The notes under the pieces: model-generated
Told to the model about the DNA's origin: nothing
Seen by the model: only the letters and a program-made list of their open reading frames with translations
Database searches by the model: none
In this document: one piece after another, positions 1 through 5,974 of the stretch
Numbering within the stretch: the stretch's first letter is position 1
How the letters are laid out: each line of letters opens with the position of its first letter
Program-made: the position numbers and the translations under genes
Source: JBOGWY01 sp050694015
Lineage (GTDB): Bacteria; Actinomycetota; CADDZG01; WHSQ01
Assembly: GCA_050694015.1 (NCBI GenBank)
Contig: JBOGWY010000083.1
Span: 1 to 9,766 of the forward strand
Length of the DNA: 9,766 bases
Direction of reading: 5' to 3'

Positions 1-1304
1 GGTCGATGAAAGTCGCACGACAGCACGAGGGTCTTCTTGCCCATCTCGGCGAAGCCGGCGGCGAGGTTGGTGACGAGCGTCGTCTTGCCCTCCTCGGGCC
101 GGGCGCTGATGACCAACACGGCGGTGCCGCGCATCGCGTGGGGGCCGGACTTCCTGCCGCAGGGGCGAGCCCCCGCGGCCTCGGCCTGAGGGGCGTTCTT
201 GACCATGCCGACCACCCGTCCGCGGGACCGGATCACCAGGTCGGGCCGGGCCGCGGTGCCGATGCTGCCGCCGGAACCGCCGGACGCGACCGCCACGGCC
301 GGGACGGGCACCTCGGTCTCGGGCAGCTCGATGACCCGCGCGGGCCGGAGCACGTCGAGGTGCGCGGCGAGGAGCCGCGTCGCATCTGCGAATACCGACG
401 TCGGGGCTTCGACCACGGGAACCACCGAGTGGCCGCGCTGGCCTTTCGGCAACACCGGGAGCTCGGTGAGCACGGGGGTCTTGAGATGCTCTTCCGCGCC
501 GCCCTTCGTGTAGATGCGGCCCTTGAAGTGGTCGAGGACGATGACTCCGGTCACCCCCGCGAACGCACCGAACAGGATCGCCAGAACCAAGAGCCGGACG
601 GGGATCGCGGAGCGGTTGCCTCGTGTGGGTGCCGTTCCGAGACTCAGCTCGGCGGGCGTGGCCTCCTGGATGATCGTGGGCCCGCTCGCCGCGGCGACCT
701 CCTGGAGTTGCCTGATCGTCGAGTCGACGATCAGTAGTTCTGAGTTCTTGCGTGCAAGTCGCGTCTCGATCGGGGCCCTGTCCTCGAGGTCGGCGGCGAG
801 GATCTCGGCGCGCAGCTCGTCGACCTCGGCCGTCAACTTCTTTTCCTGCTTCTTGAGGGACCTCAAGCCGCTCTTGAGATCGCGTGCGCTGAGGTGGTTG
901 ACGAACTTGACGAGCTCGTCGGCGAACGTATTGGCGATCAGGATCGCCTCTTCTTCGGTAGCGCCGATCGCGGTGAGTGAGAGCAGACCGGTCTGGTCGT
1001 CGGGCTCGGCCTGGACCTGGCCGCCGAGGACGACGGGGTCGTCGCCGCGGTCCAGCTTCTCTGCTACAAGCACCGGGACGCGGCCCACGTTCGCGAGGGA
1101 GGACAGCGTGTCGAGGTCGCCGAGCTCGCCCCGGTTCGGTGCACCGAGGATGATCGAGGTCGCGGAGAAGGAGCTGATGACCCGGCTCTTCTCGGTCTGG
1201 GGACGCGCGCCGATCCAGAGCGCGCCGGAGGCCGCGATCAGGATCGAGAGCGCCACTGCCGGCCATCGCCGCCGGACGGCGGCGAGGTATGCGAAGGCGG
1301 TCAC
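1..1304 (-). CDS. Wzz/BY-kinase-like polysaccharide chain-length protein (3' end missing)
   Basis: 434 complete codons are visible before the gene runs off the left edge. The GTG start at 1304-1302 overlaps the TGA of the upstream LuxR gene (GTGA). Seen in order: a short cytoplasmic end with VRRRW (residues 10-14); TM1 about 14-32; a Wzz-like extracytoplasmic region; a charged, heptad-like coiled coil about 139-202; TM2 about 235-256; a cytoplasmic ATPase part with Walker A ARPEEGKTT (401-409) and the Walker A'-like LVLSCDFHR ending at the window edge. The family (PCP-2 co-polymerases fused to bacterial tyrosine kinases, CpsC/CpsD or Wzc type) controls polysaccharide chain length and export at the inner membrane. 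Walker B and any tyrosine tail lie outside the window, so kinase activity cannot be judged. Two oddities: about 75 residues (320-394) separate the first ATPase helix from Walker A, and the usual first Asp of Walker A' is Ser. It is a paralogue of the plus-strand gene at 2062. The family call is firm; the exact role is inferred. Confidence 0.88.
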   Translation of the reverse strand, partial: MTAFAYLAAVRRRWPAVALSILIAASGALWIGARPQTEKSRVISSFSATSIILGAPNRGELGDLDTLSSLANVGRVPVLVAEKLDRGDDPVVLGGQVQAEPDDQTGLLSLTAIGATEEEAILIANTFADELVKFVNHLSARDLKSGLRSLKKQEKKLTAEVDELRAEILAADLEDRAPIETRLARKNSELLIVDSTIRQLQEVAAASGPTIIQEATPAELSLGTAPTRGNRSAIPVRLLVLAILFGAFAGVTGVIVLDHFKGRIYTKGGAEEHLKTPVLTELPVLPKGQRGHSVVPVVEAPTSVFADATRLLAAHLDVLRPARVIELPETEVPVPAVAVASGGSGGSIGTAARPDLVIRSRGRVVGMVKNAPQAEAAGARPCGRKSGPHAMRGTAVLVISARPEEGKTTLVTNLAAGFAEMGKKTLVLSCDFHR

Positions 1305-1876
1305 GCCGCCGGGGTCCCGTTCGCCAGCGCGAACGGTCGGGGACGCTCGTGGCCGCCGAGCAGTATCGATACGGCCGCGGTCTGGTTACGAACGCCGAGC
1401 TTGGCGAAGATGCGGGTCTTGTGCTGTTCGACCGTTTTGGGACTGATGCCGAGATGCGATGCCACCTGCTTGGCGGCGAGCCCACGGGCGACGAGGTCGA
1501 GGATCTCTCGCTCCCTTCGGGTCAGGCGGTGAGCAGCGCTCGCAGCTGGGGTCATAGCGGCCGATGGAACCAGGGCCGCGGCGAGATCGGCGACCGCGGC
1601 GTCGGCCGGGACCGCAGCGGCTTCCTCCTCGTCGGGCGATGCCCCGAGGAACACCACACGGATGCCCCGGCGGCGGAGCTCGGTCGCCAGCTTGGAGGCT
1701 CCCGGGATGCCGGCATCGAGCGCCACGGCGTCGACGCGGTCCTGGATCTGGCGCGCTCTCTCGGCGCTCGTGACCACGGCGAGCGGTCGGATCCCGGGGT
1801 ATGCCGAGAGCGCCGCGGACAGCGCCTCGCCCAGCATGCGGCCGCGATGCACGATCACAACGGTGTTGAGTCGCAT
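1301..1876 (-). CDS. LuxR/NarL-family regulator with degenerate receiver domain
   Basis: 191 aa. The C-terminal half (about 118-169) is a clear LuxR/GerE helix-turn-helix, beginning LTRREREILDLVARGL and including SPKTVEQHKTRIFAKLGV, typical of NarL-type response regulators. The N-terminal 1-105 has receiver-like spacing (VVIVHRG, then VDAVALDAGIPGA, then IRVVFLG). An Asp is kept at position 54, where the phospho-acceptor is expected. The acidic pair that normally follows strand 1 is His10-Arg11, and the conserved Thr/Ser after strand 4 appears to be Gly. It is therefore probably a pseudo-receiver that may not use ordinary Mg-dependent phosphorylation. A low-complexity Ala-rich linker joins the halves. 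It is the first gene of the leftward unit and overlaps the Wzz/kinase start by GTGA, so it likely regulates this locus, and perhaps itself. No Shine-Dalgarno precedes the ATG, consistent with a leaderless start. No cognate histidine kinase is visible. Confidence 0.9.
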   Translation of the reverse strand: MRLNTVVIVHRGRMLGEALSAALSAYPGIRPLAVVTSAERARQIQDRVDAVALDAGIPGASKLATELRRRGIRVVFLGASPDEEEAAAVPADAAVADLAAALVPSAAMTPAASAAHRLTRREREILDLVARGLAAKQVASHLGISPKTVEQHKTRIFAKLGVRNQTAAVSILLGGHERPRPFALANGTPAA

Positions 1877-1882
1877 CGCTGA

Positions 1883-1888
1883 AACCTA
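1883..1888 (-). promoter_or_regulatory. Predicted -10 box of the leftward LuxR-kinase unit
   Basis: Read on the minus strand the hexamer is TAGGTT (TANNNT type), followed by 6 nt (TCAGCG) and then the ATG at 1876. That spacing would put the transcription start at or next to the A of the ATG, the usual geometry of leaderless actinobacterial genes, and the gene has no Shine-Dalgarno. No good -35 hexamer is visible at 16-18 nt. This is a prediction from pattern only. Confidence 0.45.
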
Positions 1889-1898
1889 CGGGGACCTA
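1884..1898 (-). promoter_or_regulatory. Candidate operator: tandem TAGGT repeats one helical turn apart
   Basis: On the minus strand, TAGGT occurs at 1898-1894 and again at 1888-1884, exactly 10 bp apart (CTAGGTCCCC, GTAGGTTTCA). The second copy overlaps the predicted -10 box. GerE, a LuxR-type HTH protein, recognises sites with a TRGGY core, so a LuxR-family protein could bind here and autoregulate. A further TAGGC lies at 2023-2027 within the opposite promoter. Binding by the neighbouring regulator is inference. Confidence 0.25.
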
Positions 1899-2022
1899 GG
1901 GGAGGCGGCATCGGGCGCCACGCGTACGTGCCCTACGACGCTCGCGGTAGCCGCCCGGGGCTCATTGAGATGAACTAGAGAAGATACGACTCGCGCTCCA
2001 CCATCAGCGCGCCTTTCGTCCC

Positions 2023-2028
2023 TAGGCT
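2023..2028 (+). promoter_or_regulatory. Predicted -10 box of the rightward polysaccharide operon
   Basis: TAGGCT fits TANNNT and stands 7 nt before an ATG at 2036, so transcription would begin at or near that ATG. The box sits inside a CCTAGG palindrome (2021-2026); a second CCTAGG is at 1895-1900 near the opposing promoter. No recognisable -35 is present. The gaps downstream are short (20 and 35 nt, then overlaps), so this is the best candidate promoter for everything from 2062 to the right edge. Confidence 0.4.
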
Positions 2029-2035
2029 CACTCCC

Positions 2036-2059
2036 ATGCCCCAGGTACGCAACACCTAG
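2036..2059 (+). CDS. Possible leaderless 7-codon leader ORF (MPQVRNT)
   Basis: ATG at 2036 is followed by six codons and a TAG, ending 2 nt before the GTG of the Wzz/kinase gene, in a different frame. It lies 7 nt after a TANNNT box, where a leaderless transcript would begin. The kinase GTG lacks a convincing Shine-Dalgarno, so ribosomes finishing this mini-ORF could reinitiate there. Seven codons carry no statistical coding signal; the call rests only on position. Confidence 0.25.
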   Translation: MPQVRNT

Positions 2060-2061
2060 CT

Positions 2062-3588
2062 GTGACTCCTCGCGATTACGTCGCAGGAGTGCGCCGGCGT
2101 TGGTACATCGTCGTCGCGTTCGTGATGGTTGGGCTCGCGTCCAGTTTCGTCACGAGTGCGGCGGCGCCTCCTCCGCCGACCGCGGGCGCGCCCGGGCTCT
2201 ACTCGGCGACCGTCATCCTCCTGGGGCCTCCGGGGCCGTCGTCCGGCGTCGGGAGTCTCTCCACCCTCGCCGCGCTCACGAAGATCGGTGAGATCCCGGC
2301 GCGGGTCGCCGAGGAGCTCGACCGCGGCGACGATCCCAAGACGCTCGCTACCCACATCGCGGTCATCGCCGACCCCAGCACCGGACTCATGACGATCTCT
2401 GCGATCACGGCCGAGCCCGAGGAAGCGCACCTCCTCGCTAACGGGTTCGCCGACGAGCTCGTCGAGTACCAGATGGGGGGCGACAATGCCTTCTCGGAGC
2501 AGTCGGCCTTGTCCGGTGCCCTCGAGATCATCGACCGAGGCCCCGCTCACGAAGGGCGTCCCGTCGACACGATCGACACAGGGGGGGCACAGGCCGGGGA
2601 GCAGGCGCAGGCCGTGGTCTACATCGCCGAGGCTGAGGCCGCCGACGAAGACAACCCCGACGACGTTCCGATCGCCGAGTCGGGCTGGACCGTCCCCGGC
2701 GGACACCCCATCCGTCTCGTGATCTCGGGCGGATCGGGTCTGATCCTCGGGCTGGCCCTCGTGCTCTTGCTCGAGCGCTTCGACCCGAAGCTCCGCTCGC
2801 GCCAGACGGCCGAGGCGCACTTCTCCTATCCGACGGTCACCGAGATCCCCGAGATGTCCCGCAAGGAACGTCGGAGCCCGGGTCCGGTGATCGCGGCGCC
2901 GCAATCGGCGGCCGCCGACGCGTTCAGGCTCTTGCGCGCCGGCCTGCGCTCGAACCTTACGACCGGCGGAGGGCGCGACGGTGGGCCCCAGGTGATCCTC
3001 GTGACGAGTCCCGGCCCCGACGAAGGCAAAACGACCGTCGCGACGAACCTGGCCGCCGCATACTCCGAAGCGGGCGAACGGGCCATGTTGTTGTCGTGCG
3101 ATCTGCGGGAGCCGGAGATCGAAGAGCACCTGGGCGTGGAGCCATCCGGCAGTCTCGTCGACGAGATCCGGCCGCCGCTGGGCACCCCGATGACGCTGCG
3201 ACGGTTCTCGGTCAACGGCGACAAACCGCACCGGCCCGCGCGCGTGTTGTCGTCGGCAGAAGTGAAGAACGCGATCCAAGAAGCACGGCTCACCGCAGAC
3301 GTCGTCGTCATCGATACGTCGCCGTTGACCGTGACGAGTGACCCGGCGCTGTTGTTCCCTCAGGTGGACGCAGTGCTCGTCGTCGCGCACGCCGGCAGGA
3401 CGTCGATCGATCGTGCGGACGTGACCGACGAGATGCTCCGGCGCCTCGACGCTCCCGTGGCAGGCATCGTCCTTAACGGCGTGAACCACAAGAGCCATCA
3501 CTACGGCTACTACTACGCATACCGCGCGCTGAAGGAAGAACCGACTAAGGGTTTTCCCCGGCTAGCGCGTCACCATAGTGATGCCTAA
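2062..3588 (+). CDS. Wzz/BY-kinase-like polysaccharide chain-length protein with Tyr-rich tail
   Basis: 508 aa, GTG start. The start is supported by the divergent paralogue, where the same 10-residue spacing separates the initiator from VRRRW; an in-frame TAG at 2023 limits upstream extension. Seen in order: TM1 about 14-33; a Wzz-like extracytoplasmic domain about 45-137 closely matching the paralogue (for example LDRGDDP at 87-92); an acidic, non-heptad linker about 140-210; TM2 about 216-238; a cytoplasmic BY-kinase-type ATPase with Walker A SPGPDEGKTT (316-325), Walker A' LLSCDLR (343-349) and Walker B VVVIDTSP (414-421). The tail has five tyrosines at 481, 483, 484, 485 and 487, the cluster such kinases autophosphorylate. 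Role by family: control of chain length and export of capsule or exopolysaccharide. Odd points: no periplasmic coiled coil, Ser instead of the first Asp in Walker A', and no PPNPxELL-like segment before Walker B (RPARVLSSAEV instead). Catalytic activity is plausible but unproven. Confidence 0.9.
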   Translation: MTPRDYVAGVRRRWYIVVAFVMVGLASSFVTSAAAPPPPTAGAPGLYSATVILLGPPGPSSGVGSLSTLAALTKIGEIPARVAEELDRGDDPKTLATHIAVIADPSTGLMTISAITAEPEEAHLLANGFADELVEYQMGGDNAFSEQSALSGALEIIDRGPAHEGRPVDTIDTGGAQAGEQAQAVVYIAEAEAADEDNPDDVPIAESGWTVPGGHPIRLVISGGSGLILGLALVLLLERFDPKLRSRQTAEAHFSYPTVTEIPEMSRKERRSPGPVIAAPQSAAADAFRLLRAGLRSNLTTGGGRDGGPQVILVTSPGPDEGKTTVATNLAAAYSEAGERAMLLSCDLREPEIEEHLGVEPSGSLVDEIRPPLGTPMTLRRFSVNGDKPHRPARVLSSAEVKNAIQEARLTADVVVIDTSPLTVTSDPALLFPQVDAVLVVAHAGRTSIDRADVTDEMLRRLDAPVAGIVLNGVNHKSHHYGYYYAYRALKEEPTKGFPRLARHHSDA

Positions 3589-3596
3589 TCTGTATG

Positions 3597-3602
3597 AAGG
3601 AG
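3597..3602 (+). promoter_or_regulatory. Ribosome binding site AAGGAG that sets the start at 3609
   Basis: AAGGAG is followed by 6 nt and a GTG at 3609-3611. It lies inside the longer reading frame that would begin at ATG 3594, so it favours the internal GTG as the true start. Confidence 0.7.
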
Positions 3603-3608
3603 ATCTGT

Positions 3609-3959
3609 GTGCTTGAAACCAGTCGGGAAGTGATCCGGTGTCTGGTGATGTATCCGGACTGGTATCAGCCTCCCACCTCGTCGATCATGAAGGTCGGAGC
3701 TGCAAGGCTCGACAAGAACATCGGCGACGGTCTCAACCCCGGGATCGTGAACACGATCGACGAGCGCACCGAGCTCTGCCGTCGCATGACGGTCCTGAGC
3801 GAGCGCGAACGACTCGTGCTCTTCCTGTGGTACGTGAAACAGATGCACTGTGACGACGTCGCCGACGAGCTCGGCGTGTCGCGACGGCAGGCCTTCCGCC
3901 TGAAGTCCAAGGCGATCCGTGCGGTGGTCGACTACGGCATGGACGAGCGCGCCGCCTAG
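3609..3959 (+). CDS. Small sigma-70 region 4-like helix-turn-helix protein
   Basis: 116 aa from GTG 3609, chosen because AAGGAG sits 6 nt upstream; an in-frame ATG at 3594 would add five residues but has no ribosome site. The C-terminal half resembles sigma-70 region 4: LSERERLVLFLWYVKQM (about 63-79) followed by DDVADELGVSRRQAFRLKSK (about 82-101), a helix-turn-helix like the one that contacts -35 DNA. The N-terminal part (PDWYQPPTSSIMKVGAARL and following) shows no sigma region 2, so it is not a complete sigma factor. It could be a small DNA-binding regulator, a stand-alone region 4 protein, or akin to phage ArpU/RinA-type activators. It lies 20 nt after the Wzz/kinase gene and 35 nt before the amidotransferase gene, presumably on the same transcript, suggesting a local regulatory role. 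The target is unknown. Codon use resembles its neighbours, so it looks native. Confidence 0.75.
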   Translation: MLETSREVIRCLVMYPDWYQPPTSSIMKVGAARLDKNIGDGLNPGIVNTIDERTELCRRMTVLSERERLVLFLWYVKQMHCDDVADELGVSRRQAFRLKSKAIRAVVDYGMDERAA

Positions 3960-3981
3960 TCCCATCCCTCCAGCGCCAACG

Positions 3982-3987
3982 AGAGGA
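3982..3987 (+). promoter_or_regulatory. Ribosome binding site AGAGGA of the amidotransferase gene
   Basis: AGAGGA lies 7 nt before ATG 3995. This ATG is also required so that the catalytic cysteine becomes residue 2. Confidence 0.7.
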
Positions 3988-3994
3988 ATCTTCC

Positions 3995-5974
3995 ATGTGT
4001 GGCATCACCGGTTCTTTCGACGCGCGCCGTGACACGTCCGACGACGTGCTCGGCGAGCGGGTCGTCGACATGACGCGAACGATCGAACATCGAGGTCCCG
4101 ACCAGGGCGGGCAGTGGGTCGACGGTCGCGACGGCATCGCGCTCGGCAACCGACGTCTCGCGATCATCGATCTCTCGCCGCTCGGCGACCAGCCGATGTT
4201 CTCTGCGTCGGGTCGCTTCGTGCTGGTGTTCAACGGCGAGATCTACAACTTCGCGCATCTCCGCGAGCGCCTGATCGCCGAGGGCCACGCGTTCGCCGGT
4301 GGCTCCGACACCGAGGTCGTGGTGAACGCCGTCGAGAGCTGGGGCATCGAGGCGACGCTCGAAGCGTGCAACGGCATGTTCGCTCTCGCTGCATGGGACC
4401 GGCGCGACAAGAAACTGTACCTCGCGCGCGACCGATTCGGCGAGAAGCCCCTCTACTACGGGTGGATGGGACACGAGCTGCTCTTCGGTTCCGAGCTGAA
4501 GGCGCTGCGGGCCCACCCCTCGTTCCGCGACGACATCGACCGCGACGCGCTGACGCTGTTCATGCGTCACAAGTACGTCCCGACGCCGTGGTCGATCTAC
4601 CGCAACGTCAAGAAACTGCCGGCCGGCACGTACATCGAGATCGCCCACGACGCGCGTGACGCCGCGCCGGTCCCGTTCTATTCGGCCGCCGCCGTTGCAC
4701 ACCGTGGCGTGGCCGAACCGTTCGAGGGCTCGGACGACGATGCGATCGAGGCTCTTGACGTCCTGCTGCGCGACGCGGTCGCACAGCGGATGATCGCCGA
4801 CGTCGGTCTCGGCGCGTTCCTCTCCGGCGGGGTCGACTCCTCGACGGTGGTCGCGCTGATGCAGGCGCAATCGAGCACACCGGTCAAGACGTTCACGATC
4901 GGGCTGCCCGAGGACGCGTACAACGAGGCCCACTACGCGAGCGCGGTCGCCGAGCACCTCGGCTGCGACCACACCGAGTTGCTGCTCACGCCTAACGAGG
5001 TCCGCAACGTCGTTCCGTTGCTACCGGCGATGTACGACGAGCCGTTCGCGGATTCATCCCAGATCCCCACGTTCCTCGTGTCGCAACTCGCGCGGCAACA
5101 CGTCACGGTCAGCCTCTCCGGTGACGGGGGCGACGAGGTCTTCGGCGGCTACAACCGCTACGTGTGGGTCGAGAAGATCTGGCGCAAGGCGCGCTCGACC
5201 CCGGCAGGGCTGCGCGCTCTGGCCGCCGGTGGGCTCACGTCGCTGTCGCCGGGGCGATGGGACGCGCTGTTCCGCCTCGCGGCCCCCGTTCTCCCCGCGT
5301 CGGCGAAACACCGCGTCCCCGGTGACAAGCTCCACAAACTCGCCGCCGCGCTGAGCGTGCCCGACGAGCAAGCGATGTACCTCCGGCTCGTGTCGCACTG
5401 GCCGGACGACTCCAACGTGGTACTCGGCACGTCCGAGGCCGCGACCTATCTCCGGGACGGCGCGTCGTGGCCCGCGCTCGGGTCGTTCACGAACCAGATG
5501 ATGTACCTCGACCTCGTCACGTACCTGCCCGACGACATCCTCGTGAAACTGGACCGGGCCAGCATGGCGGTCAGCCTCGAGGGCCGCGTTCCGATGCTGG
5601 ACCCTCGCGTGGTCGAGTTCGCATGGCATCTGCCGCCGACGATGAAGATCAGGGACGGCGAGACGAAGTGGGCGCTACGACGCGTGCTCGACCGCTACGT
5701 CCCGCGCGAACTGATCGACCGGCCGAAGTCGGGCTTCGGGGTTCCCATCGACGCATGGCTGCGCGGCCCGCTCAAGGAGTGGGCGTCGACGTTGCTCGAT
5801 GAGAACCGGCTCGCGTCCGAGGGGTACTTCGATCCCGCTCCGATCGCGACGAGATGGCACGAGTTCCAATCCGGCAAGCGGAGCTGGCAGTACCTGCTGT
5901 GGGACGTGCTGATGTTCCAGTCGTGGCTCGAGGCGCAGCGGTCCGAGAGCGCGGTGGTGAGCCATGTGGCGTAA
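3995..5974 (+). CDS. asnB: Asparagine synthetase B-like glutamine amidotransferase
   Basis: 659 aa. N-terminal class II glutaminase: MCGITG places the nucleophile at Cys2 after Met removal. The glutamine-site residues are in place: RRLAIIDLS with Arg53, NGEIYN at 80-85, GSDTE at 103-107 (comparable to R49, N74 and D98 of E. coli AsnB). The C-terminal synthetase domain has the ATP pyrophosphatase loop SGGVDSS (277-283), YDEPFADSSQIPT (347-359) and SGDGGDEVFGGYNRY (375-389). The predicted chemistry is glutamine-dependent, ATP-driven amidation of a carboxylate through an adenylate; both active sites look intact. The classic product is asparagine, but homologues in O-antigen and capsule loci (for example WbpS-type proteins) are thought to amidate sugar acids. 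Here the gene is coupled to a glycosyltransferase by an 11-nt overlap, so amidation of a uronic-acid-like sugar or repeat unit is a reasonable inference. The symbol names the family rather than a proven substrate. Confidence 0.93.
   Translation: MCGITGSFDARRDTSDDVLGERVVDMTRTIEHRGPDQGGQWVDGRDGIALGNRRLAIIDLSPLGDQPMFSASGRFVLVFNGEIYNFAHLRERLIAEGHAFAGGSDTEVVVNAVESWGIEATLEACNGMFALAAWDRRDKKLYLARDRFGEKPLYYGWMGHELLFGSELKALRAHPSFRDDIDRDALTLFMRHKYVPTPWSIYRNVKKLPAGTYIEIAHDARDAAPVPFYSAAAVAHRGVAEPFEGSDDDAIEALDVLLRDAVAQRMIADVGLGAFLSGGVDSSTVVALMQAQSSTPVKTFTIGLPEDAYNEAHYASAVAEHLGCDHTELLLTPNEVRNVVPLLPAMYDEPFADSSQIPTFLVSQLARQHVTVSLSGDGGDEVFGGYNRYVWVEKIWRKARSTPAGLRALAAGGLTSLSPGRWDALFRLAAPVLPASAKHRVPGDKLHKLAAALSVPDEQAMYLRLVSHWPDDSNVVLGTSEAATYLRDGASWPALGSFTNQMMYLDLVTYLPDDILVKLDRASMAVSLEGRVPMLDPRVVEFAWHLPPTMKIRDGETKWALRRVLDRYVPRELIDRPKSGFGVPIDAWLRGPLKEWASTLLDENRLASEGYFDPAPIATRWHEFQSGKRSWQYLLWDVLMFQSWLEAQRSESAVVSHVA

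Noticed and set aside
6..1446. Long plus-strand open frames (6-737, 514-1446)
   Set aside because: They are Arg/Ser/Gly-rich with no recognisable motifs and lie opposite the Wzz/kinase gene, whose minus-strand frame shows TM helices, a coiled coil and Walker A.
2581..2587. Run of seven G in the kinase linker (another at 6183-6189 in the glycosyltransferase gene) as phase-variation sites
   Set aside because: Runs of this length are expected by chance several times in 10 kb of DNA this rich in G and C; both genes read through in frame.
2056..3501. 481-residue minus-strand open frame
   Set aside because: It is antisense to the plus-strand Wzz/kinase gene, has low-complexity His/Arg/Asp-rich composition, and matches no family I recognise; the plus-strand frame has complete kinase motifs.
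3548..3560. GGGTTTTCCCC as a terminator hairpin near the end of the kinase gene
   Set aside because: The stem is only 3-4 bp, there is no U tract after it, and it lies within the coding sequence.
3586..3591. TAATCT as a -10 box for the small helix-turn-helix gene
   Set aside because: It contains the stop codon of the preceding gene and would start transcription at or inside the AAGGAG site, leaving no room for a normal leader.
3956..4972. 338-residue minus-strand open frame
   Set aside because: It is antisense to the AsnB-like gene, whose glutaminase and synthetase signatures are unambiguous; this is a typical shadow frame in high-GC DNA.
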